64,000 bases of DNA from Pseudovibrio sp. Tun.PSC04-5.I4 (GTDB taxonomy: Bacteria > Pseudomonadota > Alphaproteobacteria > Rhizobiales > Stappiaceae), in contig NZ_FNLB01000006.1 in assembly GCF_900104145.1 (NCBI RefSeq), positions 3,325,001 through 3,389,000 on the forward strand, given 5' to 3'. Both the position numbers and the translations under genes were made by a program. The notes under the pieces are model-generated. The model saw only the letters and a program-made list of their open reading frames with translations. It was not told the DNA's origin and did not search any database. Below are positions 43,129 to 52,720 of the stretch, piece after piece (the stretch's first letter is position 1; the number at the start of each line of letters is the position of its first letter).

Positions 43129-44991
43129 CTATTCGCCGCCCGGTTTACCACGGAAGCTTTTGCCGCCGCCTGGTTTACCTTCGCTACGTCCACGACCTTC
43201 ACCGCCACGGTAACCGCCGCCATCACGGTTTCCACGGTTTGGTGCGCGACCTTCGCCGCCTGGTTTGCCTTCACCAGCTGGTTTGCCTTCGCCGCGGTAT
43301 CCGCCGCCGCCGCCGCCGCCACCACCGCGGAAGTTGCGCTTGTTACCGCCGCCGGCTGGACGACCGCCGCCACCACCGCTACCGCTGCGTTCTGGGTTGC
43401 CGTCGATGCGAGTGATGGTGATTGATTTTTCACCAGTCCCGTTTTCTTTGACAACTTCCATGAACTTATCAGCGAGTTTTGGATCAAGTTCGAAGCGGCT
43501 ATCAGCATCAAAGATACGGATAGAGCCGATGTCTTTTTTCGCGATATGACCTGCACGGCAGATCATTGGCAGAAGCCAGCGAGGTTCTGCATTGTGTTTG
43601 CGGCCAACGTTCAGACGGAACCAAATGCCTTCACCAAATTCTTTGCGTGGCTTCACATCGCGTTCTGGATCGAACTTGGAGCTTGCAAGCAATTCTTCTG
43701 GTGCAGGCAGACCTTTGTGGATCTGACGCATGTAAGCTGCTGCGATCTGTTCTGCTGAGAATTTTTCCAGCAGATCCTTGATCATCGGCAAATCTTCTTC
43801 AGCCGGAAGCTCCTGAAGATCTGTTGAAGCAAGGATACGATCCCGATCACGGTCACGAATTTCTTGAGCAGTAGGAGCTGAGTCCCATTCTGCTTTTACC
43901 TTAGCAAAGCTAAGCAGGCGTGTTGCTGAACGACGACGTGTGTGCGGCACAATCAGAGTACAAACACCCTTACGACCTGCGCGGCCAGTACGGCCTGAGC
44001 GGTGCAGAAGTGTATCTGAGTTGTTTGGCAGATCAGCGTGGATCACAAGATCAAGGTTCGGCAAATCAATGCCGCGGGCTGCAACATCGGTTGCCACACA
44101 AACGCGAGCACGGCCATTACGCATAGCGCCAAGGGCGTGGTTACGTTCTGTCTGGCTCAACTCACCAGATAGGGCAACTACAGCAAAACCACGGTTTCCG
44201 AGACGCGCAGAAAGGTGTTTCACCATTTCGCGAGTGCCACAGAAAATGAGAGTGTTTTGGGATTCGTAGAAGCGAAGGACGTTGATGATCGCGTTTTCGC
44301 GGTCATTTGGTGCAACTTGCATTGCACGGTATTCGATGTCTGCGTGCTGTTCGCGATTAGTCACAGTAGAGATACGTTTTGCATCGCGTTGGAAACGCTT
44401 TGCTAGTGTCTCGATCGGTGCTGGAACAGTTGCAGAAAAGAGCATTGTACGGCGTTCTTCCGGGGCTGCGCCCAGGATAAACTCCAGATCTTCACGGAAG
44501 CCCAAATCCAGCATTTCGTCAGCTTCGTCGAGGACGACTGTGCGAAGTGAGGATGTATCAAAAGAGCCACGCTCAATGTGGTCACGTAGACGGCCAGGTG
44601 TGCCGACTACGATATGTGCGCCACCGGAGAGCTCACGGCGTTCGCGGCGCATATCCATACCACCAACACATGTGGTGATACGTGCGCCAGCTTCGCCATA
44701 AAGCCATTCCAATTCGCGGCTCACCTGTAGGGCAAGTTCGCGGGTTGGAGCGACACATAGTGCGAGAGGTTTTTTGGCCCGCTCCATCCGCTCTTCAGTT
44801 CCAAGGAGTTCCGGAGCCATGGCTATGCCAAATGCTACGGTTTTACCGGAACCGGTCTGCGCGGATACCAAAAGGTCTTTGCCTTTAAGTTCCGGATCGA
44901 GAACAGCTGCTTGAACTGGTGTAAGAGACGTGTATTCGCGCTTTTCCAAAGCTTTGGACAGCGCTGGGGCAACCCCTTCAGGTATCGTCAT
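43129..44991 (-). CDS. deaD: DEAD-box RNA helicase with DbpA-type RNA-binding domain
   Basis: A 620-residue helicase. It has the Q-motif region SLTPVQAAVL, Walker A AQTGSGKT (44-51), VLDEADEMLDLGF, SAT (LFSATVPAP) and the C-core HRSGRTGRAGRKG. A C-terminal DbpA/CsdA RNA-binding domain follows (IWFRLNVGRKHNAEPRWLLP), then a tail of about 95 residues rich in Gly and Arg (NFRGGGGGGGGGYRG). Such proteins remodel ribosome precursors and mRNA, often in the cold. It is monocistronic, with a long leader of about 118 bases if the promoter at 45116-45144 is right. Confidence 0.93.
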   Translation of the reverse strand: MTIPEGVAPALSKALEKREYTSLTPVQAAVLDPELKGKDLLVSAQTGSGKTVAFGIAMAPELLGTEERMERAKKPLALCVAPTRELALQVSRELEWLYGEAGARITTCVGGMDMRRERRELSGGAHIVVGTPGRLRDHIERGSFDTSSLRTVVLDEADEMLDLGFREDLEFILGAAPEERRTMLFSATVPAPIETLAKRFQRDAKRISTVTNREQHADIEYRAMQVAPNDRENAIINVLRFYESQNTLIFCGTREMVKHLSARLGNRGFAVVALSGELSQTERNHALGAMRNGRARVCVATDVAARGIDLPNLDLVIHADLPNNSDTLLHRSGRTGRAGRKGVCTLIVPHTRRRSATRLLSFAKVKAEWDSAPTAQEIRDRDRDRILASTDLQELPAEEDLPMIKDLLEKFSAEQIAAAYMRQIHKGLPAPEELLASSKFDPERDVKPRKEFGEGIWFRLNVGRKHNAEPRWLLPMICRAGHIAKKDIGSIRIFDADSRFELDPKLADKFMEVVKENGTGEKSITITRIDGNPERSGSGGGGGRPAGGGNKRNFRGGGGGGGGGYRGEGKPAGEGKPGGEGRAPNRGNRDGGGYRGGEGRGRSEGKPGGGKSFRGKPGGE

Positions 44992-45427
44992 TTAGTGTTC
45001 TTTCGAGGAGGGTCATTATTAATAAAGCAAGAGCTTTGTTGCCCTACCCATCGCTTCCGCTCACTCATGGGAATATGAGGCGGCAAATGGCAAGCGAGCT
45101 CTTTTCTTCGAGGGCCTTTTAGTCCGACTTGCTCAAAAGGTCAATGTAATAAGATAAATAGATATGAAAGACGCATGTTATTTGACGATGATGACCGCTA
45201 TTTGATCAATGGTTTGGAATATATTTCACAGGGATTGAGCGGGGTATAAAAATTGATGAATTATATCTTCCAGAATTAGGCACAGCCGTATTGCGATAAT
45301 TGCGTTGTACTGCCAGTGGGATAGAAAATTGCCTTTGTCTGCTGTGTTCTGCTTTACTTGCACGTCGTGTGTTTGCGTTTTGATTACAACAGAACTAAAG
45401 GGAACGTAATGTTCGCTTGGAGCTGTC
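44992..45427. other. Intergenic region upstream of the DEAD-box gene
   Basis: 436 bases with no convincing gene. The only 67-codon minus-strand frame (45226-45429) lacks a ribosome site. The helicase promoter probably lies near 45116-45144, and the promoter of the small membrane protein at 45428 lies at the right-hand end. Confidence 0.4.
45116..45144 (-). promoter_or_regulatory. Candidate sigma-70 promoter of the DEAD-box gene
   Basis: On the minus strand TTGACC and TAAAAG are separated by 17 bases. It would give a leader of roughly 118 bases, common for cold-regulated RNA helicases. Confidence 0.35.
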
Positions 45428-45643
45428 ATGGATCAGGTTTTGAATTTCTTTTCTGCTATGCCTTCGTGGTTCGGCGTTGTGCTGCTTGTGTTATTTGCAG
45501 TAGGCGGTCGGCTCTTTAAGGACAATTGGAAAACACAGGGCGCAGGCTGGAAACTTCGTTGCTGGATGTATGGCCTGATTTCGGTTCTCAGTTTTTCCCT
45601 TATGGTTTTTGGTGTTTTTGATTTCAGCTGGGCCTCCGCATAA
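45428..45643 (+). CDS. Small two-helix membrane protein
   Basis: A 71-residue protein with GGAG six bases before the ATG. Hydrophobic helices lie at about residues 13-28 (WFGVVLLVLFAVGG) and 45-65 (CWMYGLISVLSFSLMVFGVF), joined by a basic loop (RLFKDNWKTQGAGWKLR). No family was recognised. Confidence 0.65.
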   Translation: MDQVLNFFSAMPSWFGVVLLVLFAVGGRLFKDNWKTQGAGWKLRCWMYGLISVLSFSLMVFGVFDFSWASA

Positions 45644-45740
45644 CACCCCGATTGCGGAAAACTAGTTTTAAGACCCTTGGTATATGTTTGCTCCCAAAAG
45701 GTGGTCGGCCCACCGGAAAATGCCAATGGGAGCTTGTATT

Positions 45741-46190
45741 ATGTTTTCTAAACCGTCTTTGCTCAGAAGAGGAATAACGGCCAAACTATTTGGTTTAGCG
45801 TTTGGGCTGCTCTGCCTCTCCCTCATCAGTTGGCTCAATTTGAACGTGTCTTTTGTGGTTCAGTTTGGTCTGATTCTATGGTGCATTACCCTTGGCGGAT
45901 TAGTGGCCCTGATTGGTGTTCTAAATTACCATCCCCTTCTCAAGTCAAGTATGCCGAGCTGGTTCTCAGGCGGGTTCATATGTGGTTGGATGAACTTGCT
46001 GTTGTGGCTGATAGGTGGGGATAGTCTGACGTCTATTGGTCAAGGCCTATTTCCGACGCTTGGAAGCTTGTTCCTTGGTGTTGGCTTTGTTGCAATCGGC
46101 GTTGCTTTTGGTTTGGTCTCCGGTTTCTTTGCGACTCTGATTGGTGGTGAGGGTCCGGATGCTGCCCGTGATTACCGGGTAGATAAATAA
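45741..46190 (+). CDS. Four-helix integral membrane protein
   Basis: A 149-residue protein of about four membrane helices (AKLFGLAFGLLCLSLISWL; VQFGLILWCITLGGLVALIG; ICGWMNLLLWLIGG; LFLGVGFVAIGVAFGLVSGF), ending in the polar GEGPDAARDYRVDK. The ATG at 45741 has GGGAG correctly spaced; an ATG at 45684 would add 19 residues. It is a hypothetical protein, convergent with nqrM across a terminator. Confidence 0.7.
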   Translation: MFSKPSLLRRGITAKLFGLAFGLLCLSLISWLNLNVSFVVQFGLILWCITLGGLVALIGVLNYHPLLKSSMPSWFSGGFICGWMNLLLWLIGGDSLTSIGQGLFPTLGSLFLGVGFVAIGVAFGLVSGFFATLIGGEGPDAARDYRVDK

Positions 46191-46201
46191 ACGGCGGATA
46201 C

Positions 46202-46224
46202 AAAAAAAGGGGCCGTGCGGCCCC
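46202..46224 (-). terminator. Terminator for the apbE-nqrM transcript
   Basis: On the minus strand GGGGCC-GCAC-GGCCCC is followed by T7. The plus strand has only TTG after the stem, so it acts mainly leftward. Confidence 0.85.
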
Positions 46225-46253
46225 TTGTGCAATCTGTATTGTTACAGCGCGGC

Positions 46254-46487
46254 TTATACTGCGCTTTGCTCTTCCATGGCCCGCTTCCGCTTACATGGCT
46301 GAAGCTTTTCACGGAGTGGGCTGTTTGGATCGATTTCGCGTTTGCAAACCACACAATGGTCAGCGCCTTCAATTGCATTTAGGCCGCCACAACTGCCTGT
46401 GATTGGCTTGTTTCTGAAGACAGCACCTATTGCCATTCCAGCGACAATGAGGATCAACACGATAAATGCGATGATGAAAGTTGCCAT
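46254..46487 (-). CDS. nqrM: Na+-NQR maturation protein NqrM
   Basis: A 77-residue protein with one N-terminal membrane helix (MATFIIAFIVLILIVAGMAI), then the family signature RNKPITGSCGGL and a C-x2-C pair (DHCVVCKREID). NqrM (DUF539) is needed to assemble Na+-NQR, apparently for delivering iron to the intramembrane centre between NqrD and NqrE, through its conserved cysteines. It lies 12 bases after apbE, and the nqr operon is transcribed the other way. Confidence 0.9.
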   Translation of the reverse strand: MATFIIAFIVLILIVAGMAIGAVFRNKPITGSCGGLNAIEGADHCVVCKREIDPNSPLREKLQPCKRKRAMEEQSAV

Positions 46488-46499
46488 TGTGTTATTCCG

Positions 46500-47528
46500 T
46501 TAGTTTTTTGCAGACTGCTCAAATTTCCGAAACGCGCTGGATGAGCGTGTGATGAAGCGGTTATTCTCTCGTACGATGAAGAAGACCGCCATGCCTTCTC
46601 GTTCAGCTAATGCCATGCCGCGTTCGTCTCCCATGGCAAACAGTGCCGTCGCAAGTCCGTCAGCACGCATGGCACTGTCGGCAATTACGGTCACTGATGC
46701 AAGCTTATGGTCGATTGGACGGCCTGTTACCGCATCAAGAATGTGTGAGAGACGTTTGCCCTCCACCTCCTTGTAGTTGCGGTAGTCGCCAGAGGTTGCA
46801 AGGCCTTTGTCGCTTACTCTGACGATTTGTTGAACTGTTCTCGTCGTGGAATCCGGTTTTTCAATTCCTACGGCCCACGGCTCATTTTTCGAGTTATTGC
46901 CTTTTGTGACAAGATCTCCGCCGATTTCGACCAGATACTCGTTGATGCCGTTTTGTTCTAGAACAAGGGCAACTTTGTCAACGCCGAAGCCTTTGGCAAT
47001 GGCGGACAGGTTGACAGCGGTGTCTGGATTGACTTTGCGTAGGGCAGGGGGATCTGTCTCAAATTCGAGCATGGTGCTCATGCCGACAGAAGCGAGGGCT
47101 TCCCTGACTTCAATTGGATCCGGCTCTGGAGGCGTATCCTGTTTCGGTCCAAAGCCCCAAAGCTCAATGAGCGGTGCTAAAGTTACATCGAAACGACCAC
47201 CAGTTTGATTATGAATACGCAATGCTTCCCGCATGACAATGCTGAAGTCACGCGAAATTGGTGTCCATTCTGTGCTGGTGGACTTGTTGAAACGGCTGAC
47301 TTCCGAGGCTTTATCCCAGTTGGACATTGCCTTGTTGACTGCTAGGAGTGCTTCGTCCACCTGCTCTTGCAGGTCTTTTTGTGTGGCTTTGGAAGATCCC
47401 TTGATGGCTTTGACATTGTATGTCGTGCCCATCGTCTTACCAGCGAGAACGATCTCATCTCTGCTGTTTTCGTTAGGAACACAAGCCGTAACGAAAAGAA
47501 GTACAAGAGCTGTAACGAGGAAGCGCAT
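46500..47528 (-). CDS. apbE: FAD:protein FMN transferase (ApbE), lipoprotein
   Basis: A 342-residue ApbE with a lipoprotein signal (MRFLVTALVLLFVTAC, C16 as the lipidated Cys). It has the ApbE pattern MGTTYNVKAI, LSAIAKGFGVDKVALVLEQN, EIGGDLVTKG and SVTVIADSAMRADGLATALF. It moves FMN from FAD to Thr residues of NqrB and NqrC in the periplasm-facing parts of the complex. It forms an operon with nqrM and is divergent from nqrA-F, so the maturation factors and the complex are placed together. Confidence 0.93.
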   Translation of the reverse strand: MRFLVTALVLLFVTACVPNENSRDEIVLAGKTMGTTYNVKAIKGSSKATQKDLQEQVDEALLAVNKAMSNWDKASEVSRFNKSTSTEWTPISRDFSIVMREALRIHNQTGGRFDVTLAPLIELWGFGPKQDTPPEPDPIEVREALASVGMSTMLEFETDPPALRKVNPDTAVNLSAIAKGFGVDKVALVLEQNGINEYLVEIGGDLVTKGNNSKNEPWAVGIEKPDSTTRTVQQIVRVSDKGLATSGDYRNYKEVEGKRLSHILDAVTGRPIDHKLASVTVIADSAMRADGLATALFAMGDERGMALAEREGMAVFFIVRENNRFITRSSSAFRKFEQSAKN

Positions 47529-48058
47529 TCTGGCCTCAGAGGTTGTTCATTTCCCCGCGTAATCGGCCTTATCTGTGTTTCTGTCAAGTCAAATAGGGTT
47601 TGATACTTGATTGGCGAAGAACAGGGATAGTTGATCACTACAAGGTATTAAGTGAAACTACGTCACTGTGAACAGTTAGGGGAAAACTATTTTGGCGGGA
47701 AAAAATCGCTAAACCACATTGTTAACGCAACGTCAATATTGCTAATAACTATTGAAGTTTGAGGTATATCAGGGTATTCGCCCGGATAAATCCGTAGGAA
47801 TAGCTGACCGCACCGCACTTTGATGCTATGCGGGCGGCTACTCCAACTCGGAGCCGTGGATGAGTAGTGTTCAGCAATGCTCGGGCTTTGTTGCTGAAAA
47901 TACAATCTATGGTGGGATTTATCTCGGTTCGGCTTGCCAAGTCAATGTTCCGCATGCGCGGCATTTTGTACGTTCGTAGTACGACTTAACGCTAATACCA
48001 GCAGATATCCCGCGGACATCTAGTGGTTTGTCCTATAAAAAGCCTGGCAGGGTAAGGG
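47529..48058. other. Divergent promoter region of apbE-nqrM and nqrA-F
   Basis: 530 bases with no supported gene. The minus-strand 71-codon frame 47749-47964 has no ribosome site and no recognisable fold. CCTATAAAA at about 48031-48039 could be a -10 region for nqrA, and the short dyad GTAC-GTTCGTA-GTAC lies near 47970. Confidence 0.4.
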
Positions 48059-49411
48059 ATGAAGATTACAAAAGGATTGGATCTGCCAATTACAGGCGCT
48101 CCGAACCAAGAGATCCACAAGGGTCAGATGGTTCGTCGTGTTGCTGTGAATGGTGGGGATTACAATGGTTTGAAGCCTCGGATGCTGGTCGCTGAAGGCG
48201 ATCGCGTCGTAAAAGGTCAACCGCTTTTCGTCGATAAACGCTCTCCTGAAATCAACTATGTTGCTCCAGGTGCTGGTGTTATCGAGGCAGTCAATCGTGG
48301 TGCGCGTCGCGTACTGGAAACCATCACCATCAAACTTGACGAGGGTGACGAACAGCAAGTTTCCTTCTCGAAGTTTGAAAATAGTGCTTTGGCAACTCTT
48401 GATGCTTCCGTCATTCGTGAGCAACTTGCCAAATCTGGGCTTTGGACGAGCTTCCGCACTCGCCCATACTCAAAAGTTCCGGTTTTTGAAACGCAGCCGC
48501 GTTCGATCTTCGTAACTGCGATGGACACCAACCCGCTCGCTGCGGATGCTGGTGTGATCATCAATGCGAATGCAGGCGCTTTCGAAGCTGGTTTGCATGT
48601 TGTTTCCAAGTTGACCGATGGCCGGACATTCGTTTGTCACAGCCCTAAAGATCAGCTTCCGGGCGCAGCACTTGCTGGCGTTCAGATGGAAAGTTTTGAA
48701 GGTAAGCATCCAGCAGGCAATGCGGGTACTCACGTTCACTTCCTCGATCCGGTGAATGAAAACAAGACAGTCTGGACCATCGGATATCAGGACGTGATTG
48801 CCATCGGTAATCTGTTCCTGACGGGTGAGCTGGATGTTTCCCGTTGCGTTTCGATTGCAGGGCCAATGGCGACTAAACCACGCCTTGTAACCACGCGCAT
48901 TGGTGCAGACCTTGGTGACCTACTTGCTGGTGAGATGGACAAAAACACTCCAGTTCGTGTTGTTTCCGGCTCAGTATTGTCTGGCACCATTGCTGTTGAT
49001 CAGTTTGCCTTCCTTGGGCGTTACCACACACAGGTAACTCTGATGGAAGAGGACCATAAGCAAGATGTCGTTGGTTGGGTTCGCCCATTCATGACGAAGT
49101 GGTCCAATCTCAATGTGCATCCTTCCGGTTTCTTCCGCGACAAGCTGAAGTTTCCGTTTGGTACCAACAAGAACGGTTCCATCCGCGCAATCGTTCCGCT
49201 TGGCACCTATGAAAAGGTTATGCCGCTCGACATTCTTCCAACTCAGTTGCTCCGATCCCTGATGGTTCTGGATACAGACACCGCGCAAAAGCTTGGCGCT
49301 CTTGAGCTGGACGAAGAAGATTTGGCGCTGTGCACGTTCATCTGCCATTCCAAGAATGAATACGGAGCTGCGTTGCGTGCAAATCTTGAAAAAATCGAGA
49401 AAGAGGGCTAA
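48059..49411 (+). CDS. nqrA: Na+-translocating NADH:quinone oxidoreductase subunit A
   Basis: A 450-residue NqrA starting MKITKGLDLPITGAPNQEIH, with the RnfC/NqrA N-terminal and soluble-barrel segments (PRMLVAEGDRVVKGQPLFVD; GAGVIEAVNRGARR). NqrA is the cytoplasmic-side subunit that binds quinone. It is the first of six genes in canonical order. Length and start fit the family, and the AAGGG before the ATG is close but usable. Confidence 0.95.
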   Translation: MKITKGLDLPITGAPNQEIHKGQMVRRVAVNGGDYNGLKPRMLVAEGDRVVKGQPLFVDKRSPEINYVAPGAGVIEAVNRGARRVLETITIKLDEGDEQQVSFSKFENSALATLDASVIREQLAKSGLWTSFRTRPYSKVPVFETQPRSIFVTAMDTNPLAADAGVIINANAGAFEAGLHVVSKLTDGRTFVCHSPKDQLPGAALAGVQMESFEGKHPAGNAGTHVHFLDPVNENKTVWTIGYQDVIAIGNLFLTGELDVSRCVSIAGPMATKPRLVTTRIGADLGDLLAGEMDKNTPVRVVSGSVLSGTIAVDQFAFLGRYHTQVTLMEEDHKQDVVGWVRPFMTKWSNLNVHPSGFFRDKLKFPFGTNKNGSIRAIVPLGTYEKVMPLDILPTQLLRSLMVLDTDTAQKLGALELDEEDLALCTFICHSKNEYGAALRANLEKIEKEG

Positions 49412-49414
49412 CCC

Positions 49415-50623
49415 GTGAGCTTGCGCGATAAGATTGATAGCATTGCGCCGCTCTTTGAAAAGGGCGGCAAATACGAGAAGTTCTACGCCATCTATGAGAT
49501 GGTGGACACTTTCATCTACACACCAAAAACAGTGACCAGCGTTGCCCCACATGCTCGTGACCATGCTGACCTGAAGCGTGTCATGACCTATGTGGTGCTG
49601 GCAACGATCCCTGCGATTCTGTTTGGTATGTACAACACTGGCCTGCAGACAAATGCAGCGCTCGCTTCCATGGGCATTACTGAGCCTGCTGGTTGGCGTG
49701 CGTTTATTCTATCCCTGCTAGGCATTGGCTTTAACCCTGACAACTACTTCGCAAACGTTGCTCACGGGGCCTTGTACTTCCTGCCGATTTATATCGTAAC
49801 GCTTGGCGTTGGCGGTATGTTTGAGGTGATCTTTGCCACGGTACGCGGGCATGAAGTCAACGAAGGGTTCTTCGTTTCTTCCATGCTCTACACGCTGATC
49901 CTGCCAGCTTCCACGCCGTTGTGGCAGGTTGGTCTCGGTATCGCGTTTGGTGTGGTCATTGGTAAAGAAGTCTTTGGTGGTACTGGCAAGAACTTCCTCA
50001 ACCCGGCTCTTGTTGGTCGTGCGTTCCTGTACTTCGCTTATCCGGCAGCAATGTCCGGTGACTCGGTCTGGACGCCGGTAGATGGGTTCTCCGGTGCGAC
50101 TGCGCTGGGTGTTGCCGCTGCTGACGGTATGCAGGCGTTGGCAAACAACGGCATTACATGGATGAGTTCTTTCGTAGGAACCATTCAAGGGTCCTTTGGC
50201 GAGACATCGACCATCTCGATTACGCTCGGTGGCATCTTCCTTGTTGTGACCGGTATTGCCAACTATCGCCTGATTGTTGGCTGTCTGGCTGGCATGATCG
50301 GCTTTACGTTGTTGCTGAATGCCGTTGGCTCTTCAACCAATCCAATGTTTGCAATGCCTTGGTACTGGCATCTGGTCACTGGTGGCTTCATGTTTGGCCT
50401 CGTGTTCATGGTAACTGAGCCAGTAACCGCTGCGATGACCAATCCGGGCCGTTACATCTACGGTGTTTTGATTGGTGTGATGTGCATTCTCATTCGTGTC
50501 ATCAACCCAGCCTTCCCAGAAGGCATGATGCTGGCAATTCTGTTTGGCAACATCTTCGCGCCGCTCATCGACTACTTCGTTGTGAAGGCGAACATCACAC
50601 GGAGGATGAAGCGCCATGCCTAA
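49415..50623 (+). CDS. nqrB: Na+-NQR subunit B
   Basis: A 402-residue membrane subunit with about ten helices and the covalent-FMN motif DGFSGATAL (T229). It carries the flavin linked by ApbE and the riboflavin/sodium path of the pump. The GTG start at 49415 has AGAGGG ahead and lies three bases after nqrA. It overlaps nqrC by eight bases. Confidence 0.95.
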   Translation: MSLRDKIDSIAPLFEKGGKYEKFYAIYEMVDTFIYTPKTVTSVAPHARDHADLKRVMTYVVLATIPAILFGMYNTGLQTNAALASMGITEPAGWRAFILSLLGIGFNPDNYFANVAHGALYFLPIYIVTLGVGGMFEVIFATVRGHEVNEGFFVSSMLYTLILPASTPLWQVGLGIAFGVVIGKEVFGGTGKNFLNPALVGRAFLYFAYPAAMSGDSVWTPVDGFSGATALGVAAADGMQALANNGITWMSSFVGTIQGSFGETSTISITLGGIFLVVTGIANYRLIVGCLAGMIGFTLLLNAVGSSTNPMFAMPWYWHLVTGGFMFGLVFMVTEPVTAAMTNPGRYIYGVLIGVMCILIRVINPAFPEGMMLAILFGNIFAPLIDYFVVKANITRRMKRHA

Positions 50624-51440
50624 TGCACAGTCTAACAGCGCAGCACCAACAGGGCTTTGGGCACGCTTTAATGCGATGCCTCTGGACTCTGCGCCGCGTA
50701 CAATCACAGTTGCAGTTGTTCTTTGTCTTTTCTGTTCGATGATTGTTTCTGGCGCTGCGGTGATGTTGAAGCCTCAGCAGGAAATCAACAAGACGCTGGA
50801 TAAAAAGACCAACATCTTAAAAGTTGCGGGCCTTTACCAGGAGGGCGTTGACGTAGAAAAGGCGTTTGCAACATTTGAGCCGCGTCTCGTCGATATGGAA
50901 ACCGGCAAATTCTCGACAGCTGCTGATGTTGCAACATACGATCAGCGCAGAGCCGCCAAGGATCCTGCACAGAGCCTTGTTCTGGAAAACGATCCGGCAA
51001 GCGTTAAGCGTAAAGCAAAACTGGCTTCCGTTTACCTGACCCGTGATGCGTCTGGCGGTATTGAGCGTATCATCCTGCCTGTTCATGGTTACGGTCTTTG
51101 GTCTACGCTTTACGGTTTCATCGCACTGAACGCTGATGGCAACGAAGTGTACGGCCTGCGCTTTTATGAGCATGCCGAGACTCCGGGCCTGGGCGCTGAG
51201 GTGGATAATCCAAAATGGATGGCACAGTGGCCGGGTAAGCTGGTTTACGGCGAAGACGGTAATGTTTTGATTGGTGTTGGCAAATCTGCACCTGCGGGCG
51301 TTGATGCAAGCAAATACCACATTGATGCGATTGCCGGTGCGACGCTTACATCTCGCGGTGTCGATAACCTCGTCAAATTCTGGATGGGCGAGCAGGGCTT
51401 CAAGACCTTCCTCGACAATCTGAAAAAAGGAGAGGCGTAA
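50616..51440 (+). CDS. nqrC: Na+-NQR subunit C
   Basis: A 274-residue subunit with one N-terminal membrane helix (ITVAVVLCLFCSMIVSGAAV) and a periplasmic FMN-binding domain. The flavinylation motif reads DAIAGATLTSRGV, with T243 the acceptor and Ala where many have Ser. The start at 50616 overlaps the nqrB stop (ATGCCTAA), and its TAA overlaps the nqrD ATG. Confidence 0.95.
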   Translation: MPNAQSNSAAPTGLWARFNAMPLDSAPRTITVAVVLCLFCSMIVSGAAVMLKPQQEINKTLDKKTNILKVAGLYQEGVDVEKAFATFEPRLVDMETGKFSTAADVATYDQRRAAKDPAQSLVLENDPASVKRKAKLASVYLTRDASGGIERIILPVHGYGLWSTLYGFIALNADGNEVYGLRFYEHAETPGLGAEVDNPKWMAQWPGKLVYGEDGNVLIGVGKSAPAGVDASKYHIDAIAGATLTSRGVDNLVKFWMGEQGFKTFLDNLKKGEA

Positions 51441-52096
51441 TGGCTGGTTCCGATAAGTCCATGCTTCTCGATCCTTTGATCGATAACAACCCGATCACGC
51501 TTCAGGTTCTTGGTATATGTTCCGCTCTTGCGGTAACGTCTTCTTTGAAAGTAGCCATGGTGATGGCGATTGCGGTGACGCTGGTAACGGCGTTCTCCAA
51601 CTTCTTTATCTCCCTGCTGCGTAATCAGATCCCGTCTTCCATCCGCATTATCGTGCAGATGGTGATCATCGCGTCCCTCGTGATTGTGGTGGACCAGATC
51701 CTCAAGGCGTATCTCTATGAGATCTCCAAGACACTTTCCGTGTTTGTGGGCCTGATCATCACCAACTGTATCGTGATGGGCCGTGCAGAAGCCTACGCCA
51801 TGAAAAACCCACCAATCCCGTCCTTCCTGGATGGTATCGGCAATGGTCTGGGGTACTCCCTGATCCTGCTGCTGGTTGGTGTTATTCGTGAGCTGTTTGG
51901 TGTTGGTTCTCTGTTTGGAGTGCAGATTCTGGAGACCGTAAATAACGGTGGCTGGTATGTACCAAACGGATTGCTGCTTCTGCCGCCTTCTGCGTTCTTT
52001 GTGATCGGCTTGCTGATCTGGGGTTTCCGTACATGGAAGCCTGCTCAGGTTGAAAAAGTCGAATACGAGATCATGGCTGAAGAGGGAGCGCACTAA
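51440..52096 (+). CDS. nqrD: Na+-NQR subunit D
   Basis: A 218-residue six-helix membrane protein. The cysteines in LGICSALAV and ITNCIVMGRAEA are the half-ligand set for the intramembrane iron centre shared with NqrE. Its ATG overlaps the nqrC stop (TAATG), indicating coupling. Confidence 0.95.
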   Translation: MAGSDKSMLLDPLIDNNPITLQVLGICSALAVTSSLKVAMVMAIAVTLVTAFSNFFISLLRNQIPSSIRIIVQMVIIASLVIVVDQILKAYLYEISKTLSVFVGLIITNCIVMGRAEAYAMKNPPIPSFLDGIGNGLGYSLILLLVGVIRELFGVGSLFGVQILETVNNGGWYVPNGLLLLPPSAFFVIGLLIWGFRTWKPAQVEKVEYEIMAEEGAH

Positions 52097-52098
52097 TC

Positions 52099-52707
52099 AT
52101 GGAAGGTTTGGTCTCTCTCTTTGTCAAGGCGATCTTTATTGAGAACCTTGCACTCTCCTTCTTCCTTGGAATGTGTACATTCCTTGCGGTTTCCAAGAAG
52201 GTCGAAACGGCTCTTGGTCTTGGCATTTCCGTTGTTGCGGTTCAGGCGATTACTGTTCCAATCAACAACCTGCTGTACTCCACTTTGCTGAACGATGGCG
52301 CGTTGGCGTGGGCTGGTTTGGGAGGCGTGGATCTGCGCTTTCTCGGCTTGATCTCCTACATCGGTGTAATCGCGGCTGTGGTGCAGATTTTGGAAATGTT
52401 CCTCGATCGCTACGTCCCTGCGCTTTACAATGCTCTGGGTATCTTTTTGCCGCTGATCACCGTGAACTGCGCCATCATGGGTGGTTCATTGTTCATGGTG
52501 GAACGTGACTACAACTTTGCTGAGGCCTCCGTTTACGGTGTGTCCTCCGGTATTGGTTGGGCGTTGGCGATTACTGCAATGGCTGGTGTGCGCGAGAAGC
52601 TGAAATACTCTGATGTTCCTGAGGGGCTTCGAGGTCTTGGCATTACCTTTATTACTGCTGGTTTGATGGCTATGGGTTTCATGGCTTTCTCCGGCGTGAA
52701 ACTGTAA
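52099..52707 (+). CDS. nqrE: Na+-NQR subunit E
   Basis: A 202-residue six-helix membrane protein homologous to NqrD in inverted topology. The cysteines in FLGMCTFLAVS and TVNCAIMGGS complete the Fe site between the two subunits. It lies two bases after nqrD. Confidence 0.95.
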   Translation: MEGLVSLFVKAIFIENLALSFFLGMCTFLAVSKKVETALGLGISVVAVQAITVPINNLLYSTLLNDGALAWAGLGGVDLRFLGLISYIGVIAAVVQILEMFLDRYVPALYNALGIFLPLITVNCAIMGGSLFMVERDYNFAEASVYGVSSGIGWALAITAMAGVREKLKYSDVPEGLRGLGITFITAGLMAMGFMAFSGVKL

Positions 52708-52720
52708 GGGGCGGCTGGAA

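Noticed and set aside
43110..43556. Open frames on both strands over the glycine-rich tail of the DEAD-box helicase
   Set aside because: They arise from the low-complexity GC-rich repeat; their composition is skewed to Ala, Val, Pro and Arg and they overlap the helicase.
47749..47964. 71-codon minus-strand frame between apbE and nqrA
   Set aside because: No ribosome site and no family; it lies in a long divergent promoter region.
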